From positions 1,116,001 to 1,180,000 of the forward strand of contig NZ_CP090446.1 in assembly GCF_021442025.1 (NCBI RefSeq): 64,000 nucleotides of DNA, written 5' to 3'. Positions 26,070 through 34,125 of this stretch are shown one piece after another. The DNA comes from Sphingobacterium sp. SRCM116780 (GTDB taxonomy: Bacteria > Bacteroidota > Bacteroidia > Sphingobacteriales > Sphingobacteriaceae). The number at the start of each line of letters is the position of its first letter. Position 1 is the stretch's first letter. The translations under genes and the position numbers were made by a program. The notes below the pieces were generated by a model, which did no database searches, had not been told where the DNA came from, and saw only the letters and a program-made list of their open reading frames with translations.

Positions 26070-26640
26070 TGTTTTATTCATCTAGCGATAAATAATAAAT
26101 AAGATGTGGCGATTACAAGCTCAACTTATTAATTGAACCCTAGTTTGTTGCAATTTAAGTTTGAAATTGTTTGCTATTAACTTGAAACCAAAACAACAAT
26201 TAATAGGGTAATAATAGGGGTTTTATAGGGGGTTAGTAGGGGTTTAATAGGGATATATCCCTACTAATACCCTATTAAAACCTACTTAAATCTATCTGAT
26301 ACCTATCTTAATTAAGAATCTATATCCTTTTTAGTATTCAGCTACCTTTGAAAATCCACCCCTTAGTAGCTAATATGACAAAAATCGATGTACCGTTATT
26401 GGGGTTGACAATTGTCTGCCATTGCACGGACAACTGAAAATCGTAAGACATTTTTTAAATTTCGGACATTGTTTATTATCTTTTTGTGAACGGAAAAATT
26501 GCAACTCTGACCAAAAAGGAAATCGAGAAAATAAAAATATTTAGTACTTTAGATTGCTACCAATGCCTTGAGCAACAGGATGCAGATTGAGTAAGTAAAA
26601 TTACTTGACCATTCTTCCATCCAACAAACACAAGTAGTAT
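26070..26640. other. 571-base gene-free region: repeat island and possible operator/IS remnant
   Basis: No credible full gene is present. The region holds the 11-bp-phased repeat island (26207-26316). A perfect palindrome GACAATTGTC (26407-26416) has a further half-site GGACAA at 26428-26433. A 34-codon open frame from GTG at 26486 (VNGKIATLTKKEIEKIKIF...) faintly recalls the N-terminus of ISNCY-type transposases but ends at 26590. The AraC gene follows at 26641. Confidence 0.5.
26207..26316. repeat. Helically phased 11-bp repeat island, copy 1
   Basis: G-tracts begin at 26207, 26218, 26229, 26240 and 26251, exactly 11 bases apart, each preceded by TA. After a central 16-base perfect palindrome (26249-26264) the polarity flips: CCTA or TCTA recurs at 26261, 26272, 26282, 26292 and 26303 (steps 11, 10, 10, 11). 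The island is thus a rough dyad of phased units. It shares ordered words with the second island near 56.6 kb. Confidence 0.8.
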
Positions 26641-27522
26641 ATGCAAAAAATAAACGAAATACATGACAGCGTACAACGACACGATAAGTTGGGCATAAAA
26701 TTCAACTCAACTGAAAACCCTTATCTGTCTGCTGATATTCAACAAAAATTGCTTCAACCTCGTAAGTTGTCTTCCTATTTTATTGTACTCATTGAAAGTG
26801 GCTCTATCAACTATACATTGGATTTGCAGGACATTACCCTCACAGATGGACAATTGCTTTTTGCAATGCCTAATCAGCAGATTTTTATGCCAGCAAATAA
26901 GGCCGATAATCTTAAATATTTTAAGGTACTGTTTGATGAAAACACTTTGGCATTGCTTCCACAACAATTTTCTTTTTTAGTTAATCCTTTAAATACGCAA
27001 AAAATAATTCTTAGCGATACCACGAGGCAACGCGTACAAAAAGTTTTTGAAATTTTAAATCAGTTACTTCAAACAGATAAAAACCAACCAGACACAGAAA
27101 TAATATTAGTTTATTTGAACGCATTATTGGCAGAATTAAATAGCGCCTATTTCAAAAATAAAGAGCCCGTAAATGTTTTAAATACCAATTTGTCAAAATT
27201 TATTGCGTTTAAATTAGTCGTAGAAACACATCTCATTGAGCAACCTTCTATCCATACGATTGCTGAAAAATTAGCCCTGTCTACCAACAGTTTATACCGC
27301 ATTGTAAAAGAATATTCAGGCGTTTCACCCAAGAATTTCTTTACCAGCCGTTTGATGGTAGAAGCCCAACGAAAACTGCATTATTCAAATCTTTCTGTAA
27401 AAGAATTGGCTTACGAATTAGGATTTAATGATGCTGATTATTTTTCTAAGCTTTTCAAAAAATGTACAGGGAAAAGCGTAACGGAGTTTTTAGGAAAGAA
27501 TCAAGATTTGTCGGGTAAATAA
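26641..27522 (+). CDS. AraC family transcriptional regulator
   Basis: The N-terminal 160 residues form a cupin-like sensing domain (SYFIVLIESGSINYTLDLQD, LFAMPNQQIFMP). The C-terminal 100 residues hold the double helix-turn-helix of AraC proteins: HTIAEKLALSTNSLYRIVKEYSGVSPKNF and KELAYELGFNDADYFSKLFKKCTGKS, quoted partly here. The 293-residue length is typical. It is followed 67 bases later by an SDR gene, the usual regulator-target pairing for this group. With the preceding repeat island and remnants, the pair may be an acquired block. Confidence 0.9.
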   Translation: MQKINEIHDSVQRHDKLGIKFNSTENPYLSADIQQKLLQPRKLSSYFIVLIESGSINYTLDLQDITLTDGQLLFAMPNQQIFMPANKADNLKYFKVLFDENTLALLPQQFSFLVNPLNTQKIILSDTTRQRVQKVFEILNQLLQTDKNQPDTEIILVYLNALLAELNSAYFKNKEPVNVLNTNLSKFIAFKLVVETHLIEQPSIHTIAEKLALSTNSLYRIVKEYSGVSPKNFFTSRLMVEAQRKLHYSNLSVKELAYELGFNDADYFSKLFKKCTGKSVTEFLGKNQDLSGK

Positions 27523-27589
27523 AGTGATTCGTCCATCCCCCTTCTTTTTTAGCACTATACATTTGCTTCATTAATTTTAAAAAAAAGAA

Positions 27590-28327
27590 ATGAAATCAGC
27601 ATTAGTAACAGGAGCTAACAAAAGCATTGGCTTTGAAGTTGTCAAGCAACTTGCTCAAAAAGGAATTTATGTTTACCTCGGCAGTCGTAACTTAGAAAAC
27701 GGTATGGAAGCTGTTGATAAACTGAAAGCAGAGGGACTAAATAATGTAGAAGCTATTCAGCTTGACATTACGGATGACGAGTCAGTAAAAAATGCCCGTT
27801 TAGAAATAGGCAGAAAAACAAAAGTACTGGACATACTTATTAATAATGCGGGCATTTATGGTGGTTACACACAAACTGCACTCGACGCAACTATTGACCA
27901 GTTTAAAGCAACTTATGATGCAAATGTTTATGGCGTAGTAAGAGTGACACAGGCATTTATTGATTTACTGAAAAAGTCGTCAGAACCTCGTATTGTAAAT
28001 GTAAGTTCAAGCCAAGGTTCAATTACCCTGCACAGCGACCCAGCATATAAATACTACGACTACAAAGGCGTTGTATATCTTTCTTCAAAATCAGCCATGA
28101 ATATGTTTACCGTTGTTTTGGCTTATGAACTAAAAGATACCGCTTTCAAAATAAATGCTGTTTGCCCCGGATTTACCAAAACAGATTTCAATGGTCATCG
28201 TGGACCAGGTAGCATCGAAGATGCCGGAAAACGAATTGTAAAATATGCTTTGATTGACAAAGACGGAGCCACAGGTAAATTCTTTAGTGAAGAAAATAAT
28301 CCTGAAACAGGTGAAATACCTTGGTAA
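27590..28327 (+). CDS. SDR family NAD(P)-dependent oxidoreductase
   Basis: This is a classical short-chain dehydrogenase: the cofactor motif TGANKSIG is at residues 7-14, NNAG near 86-89, the catalytic Ser in VNVSSSQGS, and the Tyr-x3-Lys pair in YLSSK. The C-terminal FKINAVCPGFTKTDFNGHRG loop is typical of carbonyl reductase-like members. The length of 245 residues is normal. The substrate is unknown. It lies just downstream of the AraC gene, which probably controls it. Confidence 0.92.
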   Translation: MKSALVTGANKSIGFEVVKQLAQKGIYVYLGSRNLENGMEAVDKLKAEGLNNVEAIQLDITDDESVKNARLEIGRKTKVLDILINNAGIYGGYTQTALDATIDQFKATYDANVYGVVRVTQAFIDLLKKSSEPRIVNVSSSQGSITLHSDPAYKYYDYKGVVYLSSKSAMNMFTVVLAYELKDTAFKINAVCPGFTKTDFNGHRGPGSIEDAGKRIVKYALIDKDGATGKFFSEENNPETGEIPW

Positions 28328-28736
28328 AAACTGATAAAACAGAAATCTTTACTACATTGAAATTGGTCACGTTACACAAAGAAACCGAAACACAAAAGGT
28401 ATTTCAATTAACGATATCATGTTATTTCTTAATGGATGTCGAAATGCTAAATACTTTTGGCTATTCAAAAGAACTGATTAATCTCAAATCTTTTATAAAG
28501 CAATTTATATGGATACCTAAAACTATTGAACAGGATATTCTGTTTGGGATGGTGGCAGTCTAACGAGTGAAATGGAAGATCAAAATCCTGGAACTTGAAA
28601 ACTCAGGTATTATTGATGATTATTGTCACTTTTATGGAAGAAAAATTAATAATTGTAGCGATGACTGCCTATCCGCCAAATGATTTTCGTACTTTTACGA
28701 GCTATTTTAAATAACATATAATATTAGGAGAAAGCT
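28328..28736. other. 409-base region with no confident gene
   Basis: An 80-codon open frame (28321-28563, TTG start overlapping the SDR stop) encodes a peptide ending in TIEQDILFGMVAV. I recognise no family and it lacks a convincing start, so it is probably decayed or non-coding DNA. The last bases contain AGGAG at 28726-28730, an unusually good Shine-Dalgarno sequence for the helicase that follows. Confidence 0.4.
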
Positions 28737-31013
28737 TTGGATTTTTTAGCAGGATTGAACCCTTCCCAAAGAGGAGCTGTAGAACAAATGGATGGACCAG
28801 TAATGATTGTTGCTGGTGCAGGATCAGGTAAGACACGCGTCATTACTTATCGCGTAGCACATTTAATACAAAAAGGAGTAGACCCTTTTAATATACTGGT
28901 ATTGACCTTTACCAATAAGGCGGCAAAAGAAATGCGGAATCGTATTATGTCTGTTGTCGGAGCAGAGGCTAAGAATATTTGGATGGGTACCTTTCACTCG
29001 GTGTTTGCCAAGATATTGCGTGTCGAAGCAGAACTGATTGGCTACCCCCGTAATTTTACCATTTACGATACCGACGATACAAAAAGTTTATTACGTTCGA
29101 TCTTGAAAGAGATGAATTTGGATGACAAATTATACAATGTCAATCATGTTTACGGACGTATTTCTCAGGCTAAGAATAATTTGATCTCCCCACAAGAGTA
29201 TAATAAGAATGAGGGATTAAAGGCAGAAGATATTTCCAATGGCAGAGGACAGTTAGGAGAAATCTATATGACCTATGCGCAACGTTGTTATCGTGCAGGG
29301 GCGATGGATTTTGATGACTTGCTCTTCAAAACAAATGTATTACTCAATAAACACCCCGAAGTTTTACATAAATATCAACATCAATTTAAATATTTAATGG
29401 TCGATGAGTATCAGGATACGAACTTCTCCCAATATTTGATCGTTAAACGCCTTGCTGCCGTCAATGAAAATATATGTATTGTGGGGGATGATGCGCAAAG
29501 TATTTATGCTTTTCGTGGCGCCAATATTCAGAATATTCTAAACTTCCAAAAAGATTATCCTACAGTCAAAGTTTTCAAGTTAGAGCAAAACTATCGCTCG
29601 ACACAGATGATTGTGAATGCTGCCAATTCGGTTATTGCGAATAATCAAAATCAATTGGAAAAAAATGTATTCTCAGATAATGAAGAAGGAGAGAAGATCA
29701 AAGTTTCCCGTGCATTTTCAGATAACGAAGAAGGTAAGATCGTCGCGGATTTAATTGTACAAGAAAAATCGCTCAAATCATTAAATTATAAAGATTTTGC
29801 TATTTTATATCGAACCAATGCACAATCCAGAGCCATGGAGGAAGCATTGCGAAAAATTAATATCCCTTATAAAATATACGGAGGTACTTCATTCTATCAA
29901 CGGAAGGAAATTAAAGATTTAATCGCTTATTTTCGATTGACCTTCAATCCAAATGATGAAGAGGCTTTAAAGCGGGTGATTAATTACCCACGTCGTGGGA
30001 TTGGTGATACGACGATCGAAAAAATTGTCATCGCTGCAGATCAACATCAATACCGTCTTTGGGATGTCGTGGTGAATGCGCAAATGTTTATGGACGGACG
30101 TAGTGCTGCTTCTGTAGGTGGTTTTGGACAGATGATATTGAGTTTTCAGGCGATGTCAAAAACTCATAATGCCTTTGATATGGCTATGCATATTGCACAA
30201 CATTCAAGTATACTAAAAGAATTATACGAAGATAAGTCTGTAGAAGGATTGACTCGTTATGAGCATATTCAGGAATTGTTGAACGGTATCAAAGAATTTT
30301 CAGAACGTGAAGATATTGAAGATCGAGGGTTGGATGTCTATATGCAAGATATCGCTTTGTTGACCAATGATGATAACGATAAGGATCCCAATGCAGATAC
30401 CGTCTCTATGATGACGATACACTCTTCCAAAGGACTTGAATTTCCAGTTGTATTCATCGTTGGCTTAGAAGAAAATTTATTTCCGTCACAATTAGCCTTG
30501 AATTCGAGGTCAGAACTTGAAGAAGAACGTAGATTATTTTATGTTGCCGTTACCAGAGCTGAGAAAAAATTATTACTTTCGTACGCAACTTCTAGATATC
30601 GTTGGGGAACATTGAATAATTGTGAACCAAGCAGATTCTTGGATGAATTGAATCCTTCCTGTTTGGATTTGGATTTCAAACCAAGACAAAGTTCTTCTGC
30701 AGCATCTGGCGGGTTTCAAGGTGAGCGTATTGCTTGGCAGCAAAAAGAATCGGATAGTTTTTCAAAACCTAAACCGAAGCCTTTTAAAACCACGTCAATA
30801 TTACCCAAAGCACATACACCTTCTGCAGGATTCGCTCCATCTGACACCAATAATTTACAAGTTGGAATGGAAGTAGAACATGAAAGATTTGGATTTGGAA
30901 AGGTTGTTAACCTAGAAGGATCAAAAGGAGAATTAAAAGCAACTATTTTCTTTAAAGACTTGGGGCAGAAACAATTATTGCTTAAATTTGCAAAACTGAG
31001 AATTATTCTATAA
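28737..31013 (+). CDS. pcrA: UvrD/PcrA/Rep-type superfamily 1 DNA helicase
   Basis: This is a 3'-to-5' helicase for repair and replication restart. The Q-motif and Walker A read LNPSQRGAVEQ and VAGAGSGKTRVITYR near residues 7-40. Other motifs include VDEYQDTN (motif II), VGDDAQSIYAFRGA (III), YRSTQ (IV), TIHSSKGLEFP (V) and YVAVTRA (VI). A C-terminal extension ends in a Tudor-like VEHERFGFGKVVNLEGS segment typical of PcrA. The start is TTG at 28737: no ATG fits, the conserved N-terminus begins there, and AGGAG lies six bases upstream. Confidence 0.95.
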   Translation: MDFLAGLNPSQRGAVEQMDGPVMIVAGAGSGKTRVITYRVAHLIQKGVDPFNILVLTFTNKAAKEMRNRIMSVVGAEAKNIWMGTFHSVFAKILRVEAELIGYPRNFTIYDTDDTKSLLRSILKEMNLDDKLYNVNHVYGRISQAKNNLISPQEYNKNEGLKAEDISNGRGQLGEIYMTYAQRCYRAGAMDFDDLLFKTNVLLNKHPEVLHKYQHQFKYLMVDEYQDTNFSQYLIVKRLAAVNENICIVGDDAQSIYAFRGANIQNILNFQKDYPTVKVFKLEQNYRSTQMIVNAANSVIANNQNQLEKNVFSDNEEGEKIKVSRAFSDNEEGKIVADLIVQEKSLKSLNYKDFAILYRTNAQSRAMEEALRKINIPYKIYGGTSFYQRKEIKDLIAYFRLTFNPNDEEALKRVINYPRRGIGDTTIEKIVIAADQHQYRLWDVVVNAQMFMDGRSAASVGGFGQMILSFQAMSKTHNAFDMAMHIAQHSSILKELYEDKSVEGLTRYEHIQELLNGIKEFSEREDIEDRGLDVYMQDIALLTNDDNDKDPNADTVSMMTIHSSKGLEFPVVFIVGLEENLFPSQLALNSRSELEEERRLFYVAVTRAEKKLLLSYATSRYRWGTLNNCEPSRFLDELNPSCLDLDFKPRQSSSAASGGFQGERIAWQQKESDSFSKPKPKPFKTTSILPKAHTPSAGFAPSDTNNLQVGMEVEHERFGFGKVVNLEGSKGELKATIFFKDLGQKQLLLKFAKLRIIL

Positions 31014-31065
31014 TTTAATACCAAAGTACAAAATACAACGTTGTATAAGTACTGAAATTCACTAT

Positions 31066-31860
31066 ATGAACTTTGACTACAACAGCACAAGACCTAAGCT
31101 AATCCTAGCCGAATACGGTAGAAATGTGCAAAATATGGTAAACTATATTTGTGATTTACCTACAAAAGAAGAAAGAAATAAGTATGCTCAAGTTGTCATA
31201 GATATGATGGGTGTGTTGAACCCTCACTTACGTGACGTGGCTGATTTTAAGCATAAATTATGGGATCACTTACAAATTATTTCTGATTTCCAAATCGATG
31301 TAGATTCTCCTTATCCCACAGCGACTCCAGAACTGGTTAAACACGAGCCAGAATTGTTAAGCTATCCACAGCATAATATCAAGTACAAGCATTACGGTTT
31401 TACGGTGGAAAAGATGATTAATAAGGCCATCTCTATTCCTGATGAAGCAGCACGTCAAAAAATGGCTCTTTCTATTGCCAATTTTATGAAGATGGCTTAT
31501 ACGACTTGGAATAAAGATGCGGTAGCAGATGAGTTTATCATTCAAGATCTAGCGGAATTGTCAAGTCAAGTTTTGCAATTACCAGAAGGTACAGTTTTAA
31601 CAAAACTAGATTTTAAGAGCGCGCCTCCAGGAAATAGAGTGAAAGGAAATGCACCAACGCAATCGAATAGCAATACGAATTCAGGTCATTCTAATAATAA
31701 CCATAGTCGAACGAACAATAACAATAATTCAAATAATAGAAGACCAGCTGGAACAAATACGTTTCAAAAACGTAGCAATACAAGCGGCGGAAGTAGTAAT
31801 AATAACAATAGACGTCCTTATCAAAATAATACGAACAGCAGTAGTTACAAAAGAGGCTAG
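31066..31860 (+). CDS. DUF4290 protein with Asn/Ser/Arg-rich tail
   Basis: The first 180 residues match the Bacteroidota DUF4290 family (FDYNSTRPKLILAEYGRNVQ, then YGFTVEKMINKAI), of unknown function. The last 70 residues are a low-complexity tail of Asn, Ser, Gly and Arg with poly-Asn stretches and RRP repeats, probably disordered and basic. The gene lies between pcrA and murA, a neighbourhood I recall as conserved in Bacteroidota, with gaps of 52 and 110 bases. No catalytic motif is visible. Confidence 0.85.
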   Translation: MNFDYNSTRPKLILAEYGRNVQNMVNYICDLPTKEERNKYAQVVIDMMGVLNPHLRDVADFKHKLWDHLQIISDFQIDVDSPYPTATPELVKHEPELLSYPQHNIKYKHYGFTVEKMINKAISIPDEAARQKMALSIANFMKMAYTTWNKDAVADEFIIQDLAELSSQVLQLPEGTVLTKLDFKSAPPGNRVKGNAPTQSNSNTNSGHSNNNHSRTNNNNNSNNRRPAGTNTFQKRSNTSGGSSNNNNRRPYQNNTNSSSYKRG

Positions 31861-31970
31861 TTATTCTCTTCTAATACAATATAAGGCAATTGTGAAGCGA
31901 TTTATATTTCTTTTCAATTGCTTTTTTCTTATAATAGGGCAAAGGATAAATAAAAGACATAAGTGTACAA

Positions 31971-33296
31971 ATGAATGCATTTGAAATTAACGGCGGGAAG
32001 CCATTAAAAGGAGAGATTATTCCTCAAGGAGCAAAAAACGAAGCATTACAGATCTTGTCGGCAGTATTGTTGACGGAGGAGCCGATGACCATCAGTAATG
32101 TACCTGACATAAAGGACGTCAATAAATTAATAGATCTTTTAAAAGCGATGGGAGTAAGTGTCAATCGTGTAGATGAAGATACGTATGTTTTCGAAGCTAA
32201 AGATATCGATATCGATTATTTTCAATCGGAAGAATTCAAAGAAAAGGGTGGAGGATTAAGAGGTTCCATTATGATTGTTGGGCCTTTGTTGGCTAGATTC
32301 GGAAAGGCAGCTATACCGAAACCAGGAGGAGATAAAATTGGTCGTCGTCGTTTGGATACACACTTTTTAGGATTTGAAAAATTAGGAGCAAAATTTATTT
32401 ACGATCCTGAAAATCACTTCTTCAATGTAGATGCTTCACAATTAAAAGGTACTTATATCTTATTGGATGAAGCTTCCGTAACGGGTACTGCAAATATCGT
32501 TATGGCGGCAGTTTTAGCTGAAGGCAAAACAGAGATATATAATGCTGCATGCGAACCTTATCTGCAACAACTATGTAAAATGTTGAATCGTATGGGAGCT
32601 AATATCTCTGGAATCGGTTCAAACTTATTGACGATAGAAGGGGGTAAGCGTCTTGGAGGGACATCGCATCGTATGTTGCCAGATATGATTGAGATTGGCT
32701 CATTCATCGGGTTAGCAGCCATGACAGGTTCCGAAATTACGATTAAAGATGTTTGCTATAAAGAGTTAGGAATTATTCCAACAGTATTCCAACGATTAGG
32801 AATTAAGCTTGAATTAAGAGGAGATGATATCTTTATTCCTGCTCAAGATTCTTATGAAATTGATACCTTTATTGATGGATCTATTTTAACCATATCTGAT
32901 GCCCCTTGGCCTGGATTTACGCCCGATTTATTAAGTATTGTACTCGTTATTGCTACACAAGCTAAAGGTAATGTCTTGATCCATCAGAAGATGTTTGAAA
33001 GTCGTCTTTTCTTTGTGGACAAATTGATCGATATGGGGGCTCAAATCATTCTTTGTGATCCTCACCGTGCTACTGTAATTGGGTTGAACAAAATGTATCC
33101 GTTACGTGGTATCGAGATGACATCACCAGATATCCGTGCAGGAGTATCGTTGTTAATTGCAGCTTTATCAGCAAAAGGAACCTCTGTTATCCATAATATT
33201 GAACAAATTGAAAGAGGATACCAAAATATCGAAGCTCGTTTGAAAAAACTGGGTGCAGATATCCGTCGTATTGATGCAAGTCCTAAAGGACATTAA
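31971..33296 (+). CDS. murA: UDP-N-acetylglucosamine 1-carboxyvinyltransferase MurA
   Basis: MurA transfers enolpyruvate from PEP to UDP-GlcNAc, the first committed step of peptidoglycan synthesis. The Lys/Asn pair of the active site is K22-N23 in GAKNEALQ, and the Arg-rich GRRRLDTH loop follows the catalytic loop. The residue aligned with the catalytic Cys (Cys115 in E. coli) is Asp121 here (PKPGGDKIG), the form associated with intrinsic fosfomycin resistance. The length of 441 residues is slightly above the usual 419. It is the last gene of the pcrA-DUF4290-murA run. Confidence 0.95.
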   Translation: MNAFEINGGKPLKGEIIPQGAKNEALQILSAVLLTEEPMTISNVPDIKDVNKLIDLLKAMGVSVNRVDEDTYVFEAKDIDIDYFQSEEFKEKGGGLRGSIMIVGPLLARFGKAAIPKPGGDKIGRRRLDTHFLGFEKLGAKFIYDPENHFFNVDASQLKGTYILLDEASVTGTANIVMAAVLAEGKTEIYNAACEPYLQQLCKMLNRMGANISGIGSNLLTIEGGKRLGGTSHRMLPDMIEIGSFIGLAAMTGSEITIKDVCYKELGIIPTVFQRLGIKLELRGDDIFIPAQDSYEIDTFIDGSILTISDAPWPGFTPDLLSIVLVIATQAKGNVLIHQKMFESRLFFVDKLIDMGAQIILCDPHRATVIGLNKMYPLRGIEMTSPDIRAGVSLLIAALSAKGTSVIHNIEQIERGYQNIEARLKKLGADIRRIDASPKGH

Positions 33297-33361
33297 AAAC
33301 ATGAGATTGTCATAATTCCAATTTTGTATATAGTACTGGTAGATTTTATTCTTAATTATAA

Positions 33362-33369
33362 TATCTTTG
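33362..33369 (+). promoter_or_regulatory. -7 element of the yceI-like gene
   Basis: TATCTTTG matches TAnnTTTG exactly and lies 42 bases before the ATG at 33412. The -33 region is degenerate. Confidence 0.5.
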
Positions 33370-33411
33370 AAAAACAAATGTTTAAACATATAAAATAAAT
33401 AAGGTTAGATT

Positions 33412-34047
33412 ATGAAAAAATTATTTTTATTGCCTGCTATTGCAGCTGTTATCATGTCTTCATGTGCTGGAAATCCAGAAGGTAAAAAAGCGACAACACA
33501 AGATTCAGTTTCAACAGAACAAGTTACTACCCCTGTAGGAGATGCGTTTCAAGTAGATGCAGCGCAATCAAAAGTGGTGTGGACGGGTACAAAAGTAACA
33601 GGCAAACATACAGGTACTATTGCCATTAAATCAGGATCATTAACTGCTGATAAGGGAGTTTTGACGGGTGGTACATTTGCGTTGGATCTTAACACCATCA
33701 CTTCTACTGATTTAGAAGGAGAGTACAAAGAGAAATTGAACAGTCACTTAAAAGCAGCTGATTTCTTTGATGTAGCAAAGTTTCCTGAAGCAACTTTTGT
33801 CATTACGAAAGTAGAACCTGGTGCAACAGCACAAGATTTGAAAATAGCAGGTAACTTAACCATTAAAGGGATCACAAAAAATATTTCTTTCGATGCTAAA
33901 GTTACAGAATCTACTTCGACAACAATCAAAACGAATGCAGATTTCAATATCGCTCGTGCTGATTGGGGTGTAAGTTATGCTGGTAAACAAGATGATTTAA
34001 TTTCAGCTGAAATTAACTTTAAAGTTTCTTTAGTTGCTACAAAATAA
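33412..34047 (+). CDS. YceI family lipoprotein
   Basis: YceI-fold proteins are lipocalin-like barrels that bind isoprenoid-type lipids. The signal peptide ends in the lipobox IMSSC with Cys at residue 18, so the mature protein is lipid-anchored. The barrel shows the family motifs SKVVWTGTKVTGKHTGTI, LNSHLKAADFFDVAKFPEATF (quoted partly as HLKAADFFDVAKFPEA) and LTIKGITKNISF. The 211-residue length includes a short linker after the Cys. It is monocistronic, with its own -7 element and terminator. The ligand is unknown. Confidence 0.92.
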   Translation: MKKLFLLPAIAAVIMSSCAGNPEGKKATTQDSVSTEQVTTPVGDAFQVDAAQSKVVWTGTKVTGKHTGTIAIKSGSLTADKGVLTGGTFALDLNTITSTDLEGEYKEKLNSHLKAADFFDVAKFPEATFVITKVEPGATAQDLKIAGNLTIKGITKNISFDAKVTESTSTTIKTNADFNIARADWGVSYAGKQDDLISAEINFKVSLVATK

Positions 34048-34066
34048 GGACCAACTAGCTATTCAT

Positions 34067-34101
34067 AAAAAAGAGCGATAATTAATTTATCGCTCTTTTT
34101 T
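34067..34101. terminator. Terminator between yceI-like gene and smc
   Basis: A 15-bp stem (34067-34081 with 34087-34101) has a five-base loop. The A-run on the left and T-run on the right serve both convergent genes. Confidence 0.9.
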
Positions 34102-34125
34102 TGTTATAAGATCTCCGTGCTTAGC

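Noticed and set aside
26207..26316. CRISPR array or tandem-repeat locus
   Set aside because: Units are 10-11 bases, not 24-40 base repeats with unique spacers, polarity flips in the middle and there are no cas genes.
28321..28563. An 80-codon gene after the SDR gene
   Set aside because: TTG start within the SDR stop, no recognised family, no supporting promoter or ribosome site.
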